NCBI RefSeq assembly: GCF_018614955.1
Contig: NZ_JAGGNV010000011.1
Span: 1 to 64,000 of the forward strand
Length of the DNA stretch: 64,000 nt
Source of the DNA: Variovorax paradoxus
GTDB lineage: Bacteria; Pseudomonadota; Gammaproteobacteria; Burkholderiales; Burkholderiaceae_C
Reading direction: 5' to 3'
Shown here: positions 51,533 to 62,078 of the stretch, piece after piece
Layout of the letters: each line of letters starts with the position of its first letter
How positions within the stretch are numbered: the first letter of the stretch is position 1
Position numbers and translations under genes: made by a program
The notes under the pieces: generated by a model
What the model was told of the DNA's origin: nothing
Seen by the model: the letters and a program-made list of their open reading frames with translations, nothing else
The model's database searches: none

Positions 51533-53749
51533 ATGAACGACAGCCTGGCGATGCCGTCGCCCGCATCTGCGCTGAGCCTGCAGATCGAAGGCATGACCTG
51601 CGCGTCCTGCGTTTCGCGCGTCGAGAAGGCGCTGGCCAAGGTGCCGGGCGTGGCTTCTGCGACGGTGAACCTGGCCACGGAGAAGGCCGAGGTCGAGCTC
51701 ACGGACCGCACGCTCGATGTGCACAGCCTGATCTCCGCCGTGCAGAAGGCAGGCTATGCCGCGCACGAGGCCGAGGAAGAAGCACCGATTGCGCCGGCCA
51801 CCGTCGCCCGCCGCTGGCCCGATTGGTGGCCGGTCGCCGTGGCGGCCGTGCTCTCGGCGCCGCTCGCGCTGCCGATGTTCGGCTCGCTGTTCGGCAGGAC
51901 CTGGATGCTCGACGTCTGGCTGCAGCTTGCGCTGGCGACGCCGGTGCAGTTCTGGCTCGGCGCCCGCTTCTACCGCGCCGGATGGAAGGCCCTGAAGGCC
52001 GGCACCGGCAACATGGACCTGCTGGTGGCCCTCGGCACCAGCGCCGGCTACGGGCTGAGCGTCTACCTGCTTTACACGCATGCGGGCCACGGCATGCCGC
52101 CGCATCTGTACTTCGAGGCCTCGGCGGTGGTGATCACGCTGGTGCTGCTGGGCAAGTGGCTCGAGACGCGCGCCAAGCGCCAGACCACCGAGGCGATCCG
52201 CGCCTTGAATGCATTGCGCCCCGGGCGCGCCCGCGTGCGCCGCAACGGCGTGGACCGGGAGGTGGCGCTCGGGCAGGTCCGGGTCGGCGACCTGGTGGTG
52301 GTGCGGCCCGGCGAGCGCGCGCCGGTGGACGGCCTCGTGGTCGAGGGCGCGAGCGAGCTCGACGAATCGCTGATCACCGGCGAGAGCCTGCCGGTCGCCA
52401 AGCAGGTGGACGACGCGGTGACCGGCGGGGCCGTCAACGGCCAGGGCCTGCTGGTGGTCCGGACCACCGCCGTGGGCGCGGAATCGACGCTCGCGCGCAT
52501 CGTGCGGCTGGTCGAATCCGCGCAAGCGAAGAAGGCGCCGATCCAGCGCCTGGTCGACCGGGTCAGCAGCGTGTTCGTGCCGGTCGTCATCGGCATCGCG
52601 CTCGTGACCGTGCTCGGCTGGGGCCTCGGCACGGGCGACTGGGAGGCCGCGATCCTCAACGCTGTGGCCGTGCTGGTGATCGCCTGCCCCTGCGCGCTCG
52701 GCCTGGCGACGCCGACCGCGATCATGGCCGGCACCGGCGTGGCCGCGCGGCACGGGGTGCTGATCAAGGACGCCGAGGCGCTCGAAGTGGCGCACAGCGT
52801 GAAGGTCGTCGCTTTCGACAAGACGGGCACGCTGACCGAGGGCCGGCCGGAGCTGGTGGCCTTCGAAGCGGTGGACGGCCATGCGGCCGCCCTGCTGCGC
52901 GCGAGCGCGGCGATCCAGGCGGGCAGCGAGCATGTGCTGGCCCGCGCGGTGCTCGCGCGGGCCCATGAGATGGGCCTCGAGATCCCGCGCGCCGGCGATA
53001 TGCGCGCCGTAGCCGGGCGCGGCATGGCGGCCACGGTCGAGGGCCGCGCGCTGCGCCTGGGCAGCACGCGTTTCATGCGCGAGCTCGCGGTGCCGCTCGG
53101 CAAGCTCGACGCGCGCGCGTCGCAGCTGCAGGCCGAAGGCCGCACGGTGTCCTGGCTGGCCGACGTCAGCGAAGGCCCGAAGCTGATCGGCCTCCTCGCC
53201 TTCGGCGATGCACCCAAGGCGAACGCCGCGGCGGCCATCGCGCAGTTGCACGCGCAAGGCATCCGCACGGCGCTGGTCACCGGCGACAACCGCGGCAGCG
53301 CCGAGGCGGTGGCGAAGCTGCTGAAGATCGACACCGTGCGCGCCGAGGTGCTGCCCGAAGACAAGGCCGCGGTGGTCGCACAGCTGAAGGCCGAGGGCCG
53401 GCGCGTTGCGATGGTGGGCGACGGCATCAACGATGCGCCGGCGCTGGCCGCGGCCGATGTCGGCATCGCGATGTCCACCGGCACCGACGTCGCGATGCAT
53501 GCGGCCGGCATCACGCTGATGCGCGGCGACCCGGCCTTGGTGAGCGACGCGATCGACATCTCGCGCCGCACCTACGCCAAGATCCGGCAGAACCTGTTCT
53601 GGGCCTTCGTCTACAACGTGGTCGGCATCCCGCTCGCCGCCTTCGGCCTGCTGAGCCCGGTGATCGCAGGCGCGGCGATGGCTCTCAGCAGCGTGAGCGT
53701 GGTGGGCAATGCGCTGCTCTTGCGGCGCTGGAAAGGAAGCGCGCAATGA
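51533..53749 (+). CDS. copA: Cu(I)-exporting P1B-type ATPase
   Basis: 738 residues. It pumps Cu(I) from cytoplasm to periplasm. There is one N-terminal heavy-metal domain with GMTCASC (Cys 23 and 26). Eight membrane helices follow, with the transport motif CPC (C385, C387). TGES, the phosphorylated Asp in DKTGT (D429), and [10 protein letters not shown] are intact. The nucleotide-domain motif SEHPL here reads S465-E466-H467-V468-L, with Pro replaced by Val. The C-terminal [18 protein letters not shown] gives the Met-Ser-Ser of the exit site. Start ATG 51533 follows the CueR-type promoter. It ends overlapping cueR by 4 nt. Confidence 0.95.
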   Translation: MNDSLAMPSPASALSLQIEGMTCASCVSRVEKALAKVPGVASATVNLATEKAEVELTDRTLDVHSLISAVQKAGYAAHEAEEEAPIAPATVARRWPDWWPVAVAAVLSAPLALPMFGSLFGRTWMLDVWLQLALATPVQFWLGARFYRAGWKALKAGTGNMDLLVALGTSAGYGLSVYLLYTHAGHGMPPHLYFEASAVVITLVLLGKWLETRAKRQTTEAIRALNALRPGRARVRRNGVDREVALGQVRVGDLVVVRPGERAPVDGLVVEGASELDESLITGESLPVAKQVDDAVTGGAVNGQGLLVVRTTAVGAESTLARIVRLVESAQAKKAPIQRLVDRVSSVFVPVVIGIALVTVLGWGLGTGDWEAAILNAVAVLVIACPCALGLATPTAIMAGTGVAARHGVLIKDAEALEVAHSVKVVAFDKTGTLTEGRPELVAFEAVDGHAAALLRASAAIQAGSEHVLARAVLARAHEMGLEIPRAGDMRAVAGRGMAATVEGRALRLGSTRFMRELAVPLGKLDARASQLQAEGRTVSWLADVSEGPKLIGLLAFGDAPKANAAAAIAQLHAQGIRTALVTGDNRGSAEAVAKLLKIDTVRAEVLPEDKAAVVAQLKAEGRRVAMVGDGINDAPALAAADVGIAMSTGTDVAMHAAGITLMRGDPALVSDAIDISRRTYAKIRQNLFWAFVYNVVGIPLAAFGLLSPVIAGAAMALSSVSVVGNALLLRRWKGSAQ

Positions 53750-54174
53750 GCAGCAGCAGCCAGGCAGTGCTCGGCATGGAGCCCTTCAACATCGGCGAGG
53801 CGTCGGTCCGCTCCGGCGTCTCGGCCAAGATGGTGCGGCACTACGAATCGCTCGGGCTGGTGCCCAAGGTGAACCGCACCGATGCCGGCTACCGGCAGTA
53901 CACCGCCAACGACGTGCACACGCTGCGCTTCATCCGGCGCGCACGCGATCTCGGCTTCAGCATGGCCGAGATCGCCGAGCTGCTGAAGCTGTGGCAGAAC
54001 AAGCGCCGCGCGAGCGCGGACGTCAAGCGCATCGCGCTGGCCCACGCGGACGACCTGCGCCGGCGCATCGAGGAGATGGAAGCCATGAAGCGCACGCTGG
54101 AGCGCCTGGCCGAGTGCTGCCACGGCGACCATCGGCCGGACTGCCCGATCCTCGACGAGCTGGCCGAAAAGTAG
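53746..54174 (+). CDS. cueR: Copper-responsive MerR-family activator
   Basis: 142 residues. The MerR winged helix-turn-helix ([25 protein letters not shown]) has the typical RxYTxxDV segment [16 protein letters not shown] dimerisation coiled coil spans about 88-122. The metal loop is C125-x7-C133 ([11 protein letters not shown]), as in E. coli CueR, which binds one Cu(I). It overlaps copA by 4 nt in an operon and should activate both CueR boxes seen, at 51463 and 61014. An extra Cys at 124 is next to the first ligand. Confidence 0.93.
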   Translation: MSSSSQAVLGMEPFNIGEASVRSGVSAKMVRHYESLGLVPKVNRTDAGYRQYTANDVHTLRFIRRARDLGFSMAEIAELLKLWQNKRRASADVKRIALAHADDLRRRIEEMEAMKRTLERLAECCHGDHRPDCPILDELAEK

Positions 54175-54347
54175 CGCGCCCGACAGTCCCAACGGATTTG
54201 TTCGAGAATTGAACTTTGCCGGCTCGGGCCCCTCCATCTCCCACCACCCATGTTTGCCAGTTCAGTCACCGCCCACCCGCTCGTCCGCGCATCTCGCGCT
54301 GGCGATGCGTTGCCGCTGGCTGGCCGGGCTGCTCTGGAGGCGAGTCC

Positions 54348-54794
54348 ATGAAGCGCCGATGGCTGCATAGGGTAGGCCGCGCGCTGATCGGCGTGCTGCT
54401 CTTTGCGCAAATGGCCGTCGCGGCCTACGCCTGTCCCGGACTCCTTTCGGGTGCTTCGACCGAGATGCAGATGCTTTCGGACAACGCGGCGGCGCTCGAC
54501 GTCAGCAACACAGCCATGCCCATGGCGGCTGATCAGGCCACCGGTCCCTGCGCCGACATGGCCGGGGCGACGGACCCGTCACCCAATCTCTGCGCCGAAC
54601 ATTGCCGCTACGGCCAGCAGAGCGACCATGCCCCGACGCTGACGGTGCCCGTCGTACTGCTCACAACCCTCTTCATCATCACCCCCTACGCGACGGATGT
54701 CGCGATGCGGCCGCGCCCTGCGGCCGCTGCGTCCAGTGCATTGGCTTCGGTGGATCCGCCGCACGCCATCCTGCACTGCTGCTTCCGAACTTGA
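54348..54794 (+). CDS. Small exported Cys/Met-rich protein of the copper island
   Basis: 148 residues with signal MKRRWLHRVGRALIGVLLFAQMAVAAYA. The body has many Met and Cys (MQMLSDNAA, NTAMPMAAD, GPCADMAG, LCAEHCRYGQQSDH), a second hydrophobic segment (VPVVLLTTLFIIT) and the ending HAILHCCFRT. Such small proteins with a CCFR end recur in betaproteobacterial cus/cop loci. It may bind copper in the periplasm, but there is no assigned activity. TGGAGG lies 9 nt before the start. The ATG at 54216 would give a non-signal extension and is rejected. Confidence 0.65.
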   Translation: MKRRWLHRVGRALIGVLLFAQMAVAAYACPGLLSGASTEMQMLSDNAAALDVSNTAMPMAADQATGPCADMAGATDPSPNLCAEHCRYGQQSDHAPTLTVPVVLLTTLFIITPYATDVAMRPRPAAAASSALASVDPPHAILHCCFRT

Positions 54795-54934
54795 TCTCCC
54801 AGACGACGTTGCGCTGACGACCCTCAATGGGGTCGGCTCTGTGCACCGGTCGTGCTCGCCTGCGCCGATGAGCTCCTGCTCGCCCTGGCGCAGCAGGCGT
54901 CACACGAAGCATTGTTTCGTTGTCTGGAGATTTC

Positions 54935-56218
54935 ATGTTCATCGTTTCATTCCTGGCCGCGTTGTGCCTGACCCTCGCAACCCTGAGCGCGCACGCCGAG
55001 CCCGCGCTGACGCTCGAGCGCGCAGTGGAGCTGGCGCAGCAACGCTCGCGCCAGCTCCCTGCACAGGATGCCGCCGCGTCAGCCTCGCGCGCGCTGGCAG
55101 TCGCCGCCGGGCAACTGCCCGATCCAACGCTCAAGGCCGGAATCAACAACCTGCCCGTCAACGGCGCCGACCGCTTCAGCTCGACGCGCGACTTCATGAC
55201 CATGCGCTCCATTGGCGTGATGCAGGAATTGACCCGCGCAGACAAGCGCCAAGCCAGGTCGACCCGCTTCGAGCGCGAGGCAGAGGCGGCCGAGGCAGGC
55301 CGTGCCGTGGCCCTCGCCAGTCTGCAGCGGGACACTGCAGCCGCCTGGCTGGACCGCCACTACCAGGAACGTGTGCGTGCCGTTCTGGTCGCTCAGCGTG
55401 ACGAAGCAGGCCTCCAGATCGACGCCGCCGACGCCGCCTACCGGGGAGGTCGAGGCTCGCAGGCCGATGCGTTCGCCGCGCGTATGGCGGTCGCCCAGAT
55501 CGACGACCGCATTCGGCAAGCCGACAGGCAGATCGCGACGGCCAGGACGAAGCTTGCGCGCTGGGTCGGCGACGACGCCAATCAGGCATTGGGCGCACCG
55601 CCGGAACTGTCCGATCTCCCCCTCGATGAACGCGATCTGGACGCTCGGATCGCCAACCACCCGCAGATCGCCATGTTGGCCAGGCAAGAGGAAGTCGCGC
55701 GCGCCGAGGCCGAGGTGGCCCGAAGCAACAAGCACTCCGACTGGAGCGTGGAGCTGATGTACAGCCAGCGCGGCTCCGCCTACTCGAACATGGTCTCGCT
55801 CAATGTCTCGATCCCACTGCAAGTCGACCCGGCGAAACGACAGGATCGCGAGCTTGCCGCCAAGCTGGCCCTGGCGGATCAGGCACACGACCAGCGCGAA
55901 GAAGCCATTCGCGAGCGCCTGGCAGGAGCGCGCAACTGGCTGCAAGAGTGGCAGAGCAACCGGGACCGCCTGGCGCACTACGACAAGACCTTGATCCCAC
56001 TTGCCTCGGAGCGCACGCGCGCCGCGATGACGGCCTATCGGGGAGGCGGGCTGCTCAGCGGTGTGCTCGAGGCCCGGCGCATGGAGATCGACACGCGCCT
56101 GGAACGGGTTCGTCTCGAGATGGAGACGGCTGGCCTCTGGGCGCAACTCAACTACTTGATTCCGACCGACCGCCGATCGGCGCTGCAGGGTCGCACATCG
56201 GAAGCGACGGAGAAATGA
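54935..56218 (+). CDS. cusC: CusC-like outer-membrane factor of the copper efflux system
   Basis: 427 residues. Signal peptide MFIVSFLAALCLTLATLSAHA is cleaved before EPALTLERAVEL. TolC-fold repeats are seen with PDPTLKAGINNLPVNG, a long helical region around 130-240 and RGGLLSGVLEARRMEID style end. No lipobox is present, in contrast to the second TolC-type protein at 62417. The stop overlaps the cusB start by 4 nt, so the order CBA is contiguous. The 140 nt before the gene contain no CueR dyad. The start at 54935 follows TGGAGATTTC. Confidence 0.9.
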   Translation: MFIVSFLAALCLTLATLSAHAEPALTLERAVELAQQRSRQLPAQDAAASASRALAVAAGQLPDPTLKAGINNLPVNGADRFSSTRDFMTMRSIGVMQELTRADKRQARSTRFEREAEAAEAGRAVALASLQRDTAAAWLDRHYQERVRAVLVAQRDEAGLQIDAADAAYRGGRGSQADAFAARMAVAQIDDRIRQADRQIATARTKLARWVGDDANQALGAPPELSDLPLDERDLDARIANHPQIAMLARQEEVARAEAEVARSNKHSDWSVELMYSQRGSAYSNMVSLNVSIPLQVDPAKRQDRELAAKLALADQAHDQREEAIRERLAGARNWLQEWQSNRDRLAHYDKTLIPLASERTRAAMTAYRGGGLLSGVLEARRMEIDTRLERVRLEMETAGLWAQLNYLIPTDRRSALQGRTSEATEK

Positions 56219-57876
56219 ACATGAAGCTCAAACCCCTCTTGATCGGATTGATCGCCGCCGGCGTCCTCGCCGCGGCGGGCTTCGGCTTGTACACCCTCGG
56301 CATGCAGCGCGGCATGGGCTTGGCGGGATCGCCCGCCGCGCCTGAGAGTGCAGCGGCTGCGTCCGCGCTGCCAGCCGTGGCGCCGGGCAACGAGACGGGC
56401 GAGGACGCCACTCGGCGCCACATCGCGACCGGCCTCAAAGCCGGGGACACCGACCCCGCGAACGGCAAGAAGATCCTCTACTACCACGACCCCATGGTGC
56501 CGGGAAACAAGTTCGACAAGCCGGCCAAGTCGCCCTTCATGGACATGATGATGTCGCCGGTCTTTGCCGGCGGCGACGGCGACCAGAACAGTGTGACCGT
56601 GAGCCCGCGCGTCCAGCAGAACCTGGGTGTGCGCACCGCAGTCGTGTCGGAAGGCACGCTGTCCCCGCAGGTCGCGGCGGTCGGCAGTATCGCTTTCAAC
56701 GAGCGCGACCAGGTCATCGTGCAGGCGCGGGCGACCGGGTACGTCGAGCGCCTGCATGTGCGTGCCACGTTCGACCGGGTGGCCAAGGGGCAGGCTCTTG
56801 CCGAACTCTACGTTCCCGACTGGATTGCAGCGCAGGAGGAGTTCCTGTCGGTTCAGCGCATGCGTGGCACCGACCTGGCTCCATTGGTCGATGGTGCCCG
56901 CCAGCGCATGCGGCAGGTCGGCATGAGCGAGGGACAGATCGAACTCGTGGCCCGCAGCGGCCGCACGCAAGCCCGCATCACGCTGGTTGCGCCGATCGGT
57001 GGCGTCATCACCGAATTGACGACGAGAGAGGGGATGACGGTGATGCCGGGCGCCACGCTTTTCCGCATCAACGGTCTTTCCACTGTCTGGGCCAACGCCG
57101 AGGTCCCGGAGAGCCAGGCGGCTCTGCTGCGACCAGGCGCCAAGGTGCTGGCCAGGAGCCCGGCCGCACCCGGCGAAACCTTCGACGGCAAGGTGCAGGC
57201 CATCCTCCCCGATGTCAACCCGGCGACGCGCACCCTGAAGGCGCGGCTGGAGCTGGCGAACCCGGGCGCGCGGCTGGTGCCGGGCATGTTCGTGTCGATG
57301 CAGTTCATGGACATGCGCGCCGACAAAGTGCTGCTGATTCCGACCGAGGCCGTCATCCAGACGGGCAAGCGCACCGTGGTCATGCTGGCCGAGGAGAACG
57401 GCCGCTTCAGCCCGGTGGATGTCGAGATCGGCATCGAGAGCGGCGGCCAGACCGAGGTCAAGCGCGGGCTGCAGGCCGGCCAGCGCGTGGTGGTGTCTTC
57501 GCAGTTCCTGATCGACTCGGAGGCCAGCCTCAAGGGTGTCGAGGCGCGCTTGAACAGCGTGCCGGCATCGGGCGCTACGCCTTCCGGCGCCGCAGCAACG
57601 AGCGCTCCAAGGCATGCGGGCGAAGCCAAGGTGGAAAGCCTGAGCAAGGATGCGATGACCTTGTCGCACGGCCCCATCGCCACGATGAAGTGGGGCCCGA
57701 TGACGATGGACTTCAAGCTTCCTGTAGGCGGCGCGCCGCGCAATGTCCAGACTGGCGACCGGGTGACCTTCGAGTTCTTCATGGACAAGGACGACCTGCC
57801 GCAGCTCACCCGGGTGACGCCGATGGCGCCCGAGCCCAAGGCGGCAGCGCCCGCTGCAACGGGAAGCAAGCAATGA
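56215..57876 (+). CDS. cusB: CusB-like adaptor with fused C-terminal CusF domain
   Basis: 553 residues. A membrane anchor (about 6-28) leads to a heavy-metal binding segment with [20 protein letters not shown] (about 89-108), the usual adaptor body (lipoyl, alpha-hairpin and beta-barrel, about 130-450), then a CusF domain from about 469. The copper ligands H485, W493, M496 and M498 have the same spacing as H36, W44, M47 and M49 of E. coli CusF. The metallochaperone is therefore tethered to the adaptor. It overlaps cusC and cusA by 4 nt each, giving a coupled operon. The fusion is known from other betaproteobacteria. Confidence 0.93.
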   Translation: MNMKLKPLLIGLIAAGVLAAAGFGLYTLGMQRGMGLAGSPAAPESAAAASALPAVAPGNETGEDATRRHIATGLKAGDTDPANGKKILYYHDPMVPGNKFDKPAKSPFMDMMMSPVFAGGDGDQNSVTVSPRVQQNLGVRTAVVSEGTLSPQVAAVGSIAFNERDQVIVQARATGYVERLHVRATFDRVAKGQALAELYVPDWIAAQEEFLSVQRMRGTDLAPLVDGARQRMRQVGMSEGQIELVARSGRTQARITLVAPIGGVITELTTREGMTVMPGATLFRINGLSTVWANAEVPESQAALLRPGAKVLARSPAAPGETFDGKVQAILPDVNPATRTLKARLELANPGARLVPGMFVSMQFMDMRADKVLLIPTEAVIQTGKRTVVMLAEENGRFSPVDVEIGIESGGQTEVKRGLQAGQRVVVSSQFLIDSEASLKGVEARLNSVPASGATPSGAAATSAPRHAGEAKVESLSKDAMTLSHGPIATMKWGPMTMDFKLPVGGAPRNVQTGDRVTFEFFMDKDDLPQLTRVTPMAPEPKAAAPAATGSKQ

Positions 57877-60800
57877 TCGCCAGCCTCATTCGATGGTCGA
57901 TCGGCAACCGCTTCCTGGTGTTGCTGGCCACGCTGCTGATCAGCGCCTGGGGCGTGTATTCGGTGTCGAAGGCGCCGCTCGACGCGCTGCCGGATCTGTC
58001 GGATGTGCAGGTCATCATCCGCACGACCTATCCGGGGCAGGCGCCGCGCATCGTCGAGAACCAGATCACCTATCCGCTGACGACGACGATGCTGTCGGTG
58101 CCGGGCGCGAAGACGGTGCGCGGCTATTCGTTCTTCGGCGACTCGTTCGTGTACGTGCTGTTCGAGGACGGCACCGACCTGTACTGGGCGCGCTCGCGCG
58201 TGCTGGAGTACTTGAACCAGGTGCAGTCGCGCCTGCCGGCCGGCGCCAAGGCTGCGCTCGGCCCCGATGCCACCGGCGTGGGCTGGATCTACCAGTACGC
58301 GCTGGTCGACCGCAGCGGCACGCAAGACGCCTCGCAGCTGCGCGCCCTGCAGGACTGGTTCCTGAAGTACGAGTTGAAGACCGTGCCCAACGTCGCCGAG
58401 GTGGCCTCGGTGGGCGGCATGGTGCGGCAATACCAGGTCGTGCTCGACCCCGACAAGCTTGCGGCCTACAGGATTCCGCACACCAAAATCGTCGAAGCGA
58501 TCCAGAAGGCCAACCAGGAAACCGGCGGGTCGGTGCTCGAACTCGGCGAGGCCGAGTACATGGTGCGCGCCTCGGGCTACCTCCAGAGCCTTGAAGACTT
58601 CCGCAAGGTGCCCCTGATGACGACCGATGCCGGCGTGTCGGTGCGCCTGGGCGATGTGGCGCGCATCCAGGTCGGCCCCGAGATGCGCCGCGGCATCGGC
58701 GAGCTCGACGGCGAGGGCGAAGCAGCAGGCGGCGTGATCGTGATGCGCTCGGGCAAGAACGCGCTGGAGACCATTGCCGCGGTGAAGGAAAAGCTCGAGA
58801 CGCTGCAGGCAAGCCTGCCCCGGGGCGTGGAGATCGTGCCGACCTACGACCGGTCGAGCCTGATCGAGCGCGCGGTGCAGAACCTGAGCCACAAGCTGCT
58901 GGAGGAGTTCCTCGTCGTCGCGGTGGTGTGTTTCATTTTCCTGTTCCACCTGCGATCGGCCTTCGTTGCGATCGTGTCGCTCCCGATCGGCATCCTGGCC
59001 GCCTTCATCGTGATGCACTACCAGGGCGTCAACGCCAACATCATGTCGCTCGGCGGCATCGCGATCGCCATCGGTGCGATGGTCGATGCGGCGGTCGTGA
59101 TGATCGAGAACGCCCACAAGCACATCGAGCAGTGGAACCACGAACATCCGAACCGAACACTGCGCGGAGAGCCGCACTGGCGCGTGATCGCCGATTCGGC
59201 GGCCGAGGTGGGGCCGGCGCTGTTCTTCTCGCTGCTGATCATCACGCTGTCCTTCATTCCGGTGTTCACGCTGGAGGCACAGGAAGGACGGTTGTTCTCG
59301 CCGCTGGCCTTCACCAAGACCTACGCGATGGCGGCAGCGGCCGGCCTCTCGGTGACCTTGATCCCGGTGCTGATGGGCTACCTGATCCGGGGCGGGATTC
59401 CCGACGAGAAGACCAATCCCCTGAATCGCCTTCTCATCGCGGCCTATCGGCCGTTGCTGAACGCGGTGCTGCGCTGGCCGAAGCTGACGCTGGTGGGCGC
59501 CGCAATCGTGCTGGTGCTGAGCCTCTGGCCGCTGCAGCACATCGGCGGCGAATTCATGCCGCGACTGGACGAAGGCGATCTGCTCTACATGCCGTCGGCG
59601 CTTCCGGGCCTGTCGGCCGGGAAGGCAGGCCAGCTCTTGCAGCAGACCGACCGCCTGATCAAGACCGTGCCCGAGGTGGCCAGCGTGTACGGAAAGGCGG
59701 GGCGTGCAGAGACGGCCACCGATCCGGCGCCGATGGAGATGTTCGAGACCACGATCCAATTCAAGCCTCAGAACGAATGGCGGGCCGGCATGACGCAGGA
59801 CAAGCTGGTCGAGGAGCTCGACCGCATCGTCAAGGTGCCGGGCCTGACCAACATCTGGGTGCCGCCGATCCGCAACCGCATCGACATGCTGGCGACGGGC
59901 ATCAAGAGCCCTGTCGGCGTGAAGGTCGCAGGCACCGACCTCGTCACCATCGACCGCCTGACGGGCGAGATCGAACGCGCGCTCAAGGACGTGCCAGGCG
60001 TGTCGAGCGCATTGGCCGAGCGCCTCACCGGCGGCCGCTACGTGGACGTGAACATCAAACGCGACGAGGCCGCGCGCTTTGGCATGAACATCGCGGACGT
60101 GCAGTCGGTCATCGCTTCAGCGGTGGGTGGCGAGAACATCGGCGAGACGGTCGAAGGCCTGCAACGCTTCCCGATCAACATGCGCTATCCGCGTGAGATC
60201 CGCGATTCGCTGGAAAAGCTGCGGACGCTGCCGATCGTCACCGAACGCGGCGCGCGGCTGGTGCTTTCCGACGTGGCAGATATCCGCATCACCGACGGCC
60301 CGCCGATGCTGCGCAGCGAGAACGCGCGGCTGTCGGGCTGGGTCTATGTGGACATCCGCGGCCGCGACCTTCGCTCTGCCGTGCAGGACATGCAGCGCGT
60401 GGTCACGAAAGAGGTGAAGCTGCCGCCGGGCTATTCGATCTCCTGGTCGGGGCAGTTCGAGTTCCTGGAGCGCGCCACCGCGAAGCTGAAGGTGGTCGTG
60501 CCCTTCACGCTGCTGATCATCTTCGTGCTGCTGTACCTGACCTTCAAGCGCTTCGACGAGGCGCTGCTGATCATGGCCGCCCTGCCCTTTGCCCTGGTGG
60601 GTGGCATCTGGCTGCTGTACCTGCTCAGCTACAACCTGTCCGTCGCCGGCGCGGTCGGATTCATCGCGCTCGCAGGGGTGTCCGCCGAGTTCGGTGTGAT
60701 CATGCTGCTGTACCTCAGGCACGCCTGGCAGGACCGGATCGACGACGGACGCACCGGAGATGCCGACCTGCTGGACGCGATCCGCGAAGGCGCGGTGCTG

Positions 60801-61001
60801 CGCGTAAGGCCCAAGGCGATGACGGTCGCCGTCATCCTGGCCGGCCTGTTCCCGATCATGTGGGGCACCGGCACCGGCTCTGAGGTGATGCAGCGCATCG
60901 CGGCGCCGATGGTGGGCGGGATGATCACTGCGCCGCTGCTGTCGATGTTCGTGATTCCGGCGGCGTACTTGCTGATGCGCCGGCCGACGGTCAAGCGCTG
61001 A
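57873..61001 (+). CDS. cusA: CusA-like heavy-metal RND transporter (Cu(I)/Ag(I))
   Basis: 1042 residues, HME-RND length. Helix 1 is [39 protein letters not shown] in helix 4 holds the proton-relay Asp. The three copper-binding methionines seen in CusA are placed in [32 protein letters not shown] and [18 protein letters not shown], corresponding to M573, M623 and M672. It would drive periplasmic Cu(I) across the outer membrane with CusB and CusC. The start overlaps cusB (ATGA at 57873-57876). The next CueR box begins 12 nt after its stop. Confidence 0.94.
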   Translation: MIASLIRWSIGNRFLVLLATLLISAWGVYSVSKAPLDALPDLSDVQVIIRTTYPGQAPRIVENQITYPLTTTMLSVPGAKTVRGYSFFGDSFVYVLFEDGTDLYWARSRVLEYLNQVQSRLPAGAKAALGPDATGVGWIYQYALVDRSGTQDASQLRALQDWFLKYELKTVPNVAEVASVGGMVRQYQVVLDPDKLAAYRIPHTKIVEAIQKANQETGGSVLELGEAEYMVRASGYLQSLEDFRKVPLMTTDAGVSVRLGDVARIQVGPEMRRGIGELDGEGEAAGGVIVMRSGKNALETIAAVKEKLETLQASLPRGVEIVPTYDRSSLIERAVQNLSHKLLEEFLVVAVVCFIFLFHLRSAFVAIVSLPIGILAAFIVMHYQGVNANIMSLGGIAIAIGAMVDAAVVMIENAHKHIEQWNHEHPNRTLRGEPHWRVIADSAAEVGPALFFSLLIITLSFIPVFTLEAQEGRLFSPLAFTKTYAMAAAAGLSVTLIPVLMGYLIRGGIPDEKTNPLNRLLIAAYRPLLNAVLRWPKLTLVGAAIVLVLSLWPLQHIGGEFMPRLDEGDLLYMPSALPGLSAGKAGQLLQQTDRLIKTVPEVASVYGKAGRAETATDPAPMEMFETTIQFKPQNEWRAGMTQDKLVEELDRIVKVPGLTNIWVPPIRNRIDMLATGIKSPVGVKVAGTDLVTIDRLTGEIERALKDVPGVSSALAERLTGGRYVDVNIKRDEAARFGMNIADVQSVIASAVGGENIGETVEGLQRFPINMRYPREIRDSLEKLRTLPIVTERGARLVLSDVADIRITDGPPMLRSENARLSGWVYVDIRGRDLRSAVQDMQRVVTKEVKLPPGYSISWSGQFEFLERATAKLKVVVPFTLLIIFVLLYLTFKRFDEALLIMAALPFALVGGIWLLYLLSYNLSVAGAVGFIALAGVSAEFGVIMLLYLRHAWQDRIDDGRTGDADLLDAIREGAVLRVRPKAMTVAVILAGLFPIMWGTGTGSEVMQRIAAPMVGGMITAPLLSMFVIPAAYLLMRRPTVKR

Positions 61002-61013
61002 TTTCCTGGGTTA

Positions 61014-61044
61014 TTGACCTTCCCACGCTGGGAAGGTCGAGACT
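61014..61044 (+). promoter_or_regulatory. CueR-type promoter/operator after cusA
   Basis: TTGACC at 61014-61019 is spaced 19 bp from a weak -10 near GAGACT, as before copA. The dyad is perfect: ACCTTCCCA (61017-61025), a 3-nt centre CGC, and TGGGAAGGT (61029-61037). This is a stronger match to the CueR operator than the copA site. It drives the CusF-like gene and probably the genes after it. Confidence 0.85.
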
Positions 61045-61064
61045 CGCAAGAACACGAGGTCTTC

Positions 61065-61487
61065 ATGAATCCAGAACATCCGAACCAATCTCTTCTTCGC
61101 ATTCGTCTGCAACGACGTTCATTCCTCTTCGCCATCGCAGCGATCCCCTTCCTGCAGGCTGCCGGGGTGCGGGCGCAGACATCCTCGAATGCGACGCCGA
61201 TGCCCAGGAAATCAGCCAGATCAGGCCAGGCTGCCTCGCTCCCGCTGACCGGCGCCACAGTCGAACGCGTCATTCGTGAATCCGGTGAGATCGTCTTGGA
61301 GCATGAGGACCTTCCCAATCTCGCGATGCCTGCGATGACCATGGCCTTCGACGTCGGAAACAAGAAGATGCTCGATGCGGTCAAGCCTGGCGACAAGGTG
61401 CGGTTTCAAGCGGAAATCGTGAAAGGCAGGCCGACCATCACACACATGGAACTTGCCAACAGACCCGCGCGTGCACGCGATCGGTAG
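61065..61487 (+). CDS. Tat-exported CusF-like copper-binding protein
   Basis: 140 residues. A twin-arginine leader (LQRRSFLFAIAAIPFLQAAG) suggests export by Tat. The C-terminal CusF fold has H80 and M91, M93 (EHEDLPNLAMPAMTMAF), matching the His and two Met ligands of CusF. The aromatic position that is Trp44 in E. coli CusF is Met88 here, so the metal site is different (no Cu-Trp contact). It lies 27 nt after a perfect CueR box and 63 nt past cusA. It probably delivers or stores periplasmic Cu(I). Confidence 0.85.
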   Translation: MNPEHPNQSLLRIRLQRRSFLFAIAAIPFLQAAGVRAQTSSNATPMPRKSARSGQAASLPLTGATVERVIRESGEIVLEHEDLPNLAMPAMTMAFDVGNKKMLDAVKPGDKVRFQAEIVKGRPTITHMELANRPARARDR

Positions 61488-61545
61488 CCAGTGTCTGGCA
61501 CGGGTGAATAGCCAAACCCCAGACAAGCCCTCTACAATTTCAGCG

Positions 61546-61956
61546 ATGGTCAGCTTTCGCGCAATCCTGCTGTGGCTCATGATGCTCGCGGTGCCCTTTC
61601 AGGGCTACGCGGCAGCGGCCATGGCGTTTTGCGCACCTGGGCCGGCGCAGACGAGTGCCGGCGTGGCGCACGATCACAGCCAGCACGACCATGCCGCGCC
61701 GCAAGGCGCCGGGCATCATCACGTGGATGTGAGCGGCGACGATGGCGAGGACCATCACGTCGCTCAGAGCGCGCAGGACGACCCCTCCGACACGTTCCAC
61801 AAATGTGGCAACTGCGCGGCGTGTCATTCGGTCGGGATGATGCCGACGCTCGGGACATCCCTTCTTCACGGTCTCCCGCAGGCCGACCTCGCAGAGCCCT
61901 TCCTCGCAATGGCGACCGTCTCGCCTCGCGTTCCTCACAGACCTCCTCGCGCGTAA
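61546..61956 (+). CDS. Small exported His/Cys-rich DUF2946-like protein
   Basis: 136 residues with signal FRAILLWLMMLAVPFQGYAAAA. The middle is His- and Asp-rich (AHDHSQHDHAAP, GHHHVDVSGDDGEDHH), and then comes HKCGNCAACHSVGM, with the C-x2-C-x2-C-H motif and a C-terminal tail. The histidines suggest metal binding. The CXXC-type end is a DUF2946-like feature. There is no proven function. It is 58 nt after the CusF-like gene and shares its transcript presumably. Start MVSFRAILL is chosen over the ATG at 61453. Confidence 0.65.
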   Translation: MVSFRAILLWLMMLAVPFQGYAAAAMAFCAPGPAQTSAGVAHDHSQHDHAAPQGAGHHHVDVSGDDGEDHHVAQSAQDDPSDTFHKCGNCAACHSVGMMPTLGTSLLHGLPQADLAEPFLAMATVSPRVPHRPPRA

Positions 61957-62078
61957 CCGCGTCCAGCACCCGGCAGCTCGGCTGCCGGCGCGCGGACGCG
62001 CATGCATCGCTCGTGTCGTCTTCATGCCCTTCGCGGGCTCGCTGACGGCATGCCGTTCATGAACATCGCGAGGATTCC

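Noticed and set aside
54795..54934. CueR or CusR site before cusC
   Set aside because: No TTCCCA/TGGGAA dyad and no tandem CusR-type repeat. Only a 5-bp stem near 54905, too weak to call.
56853..59759. Reverse 968-residue frame over cusB and cusA
   Set aside because: Antisense shadow of CusB/CusA, His- and Arg-rich with no family signature.
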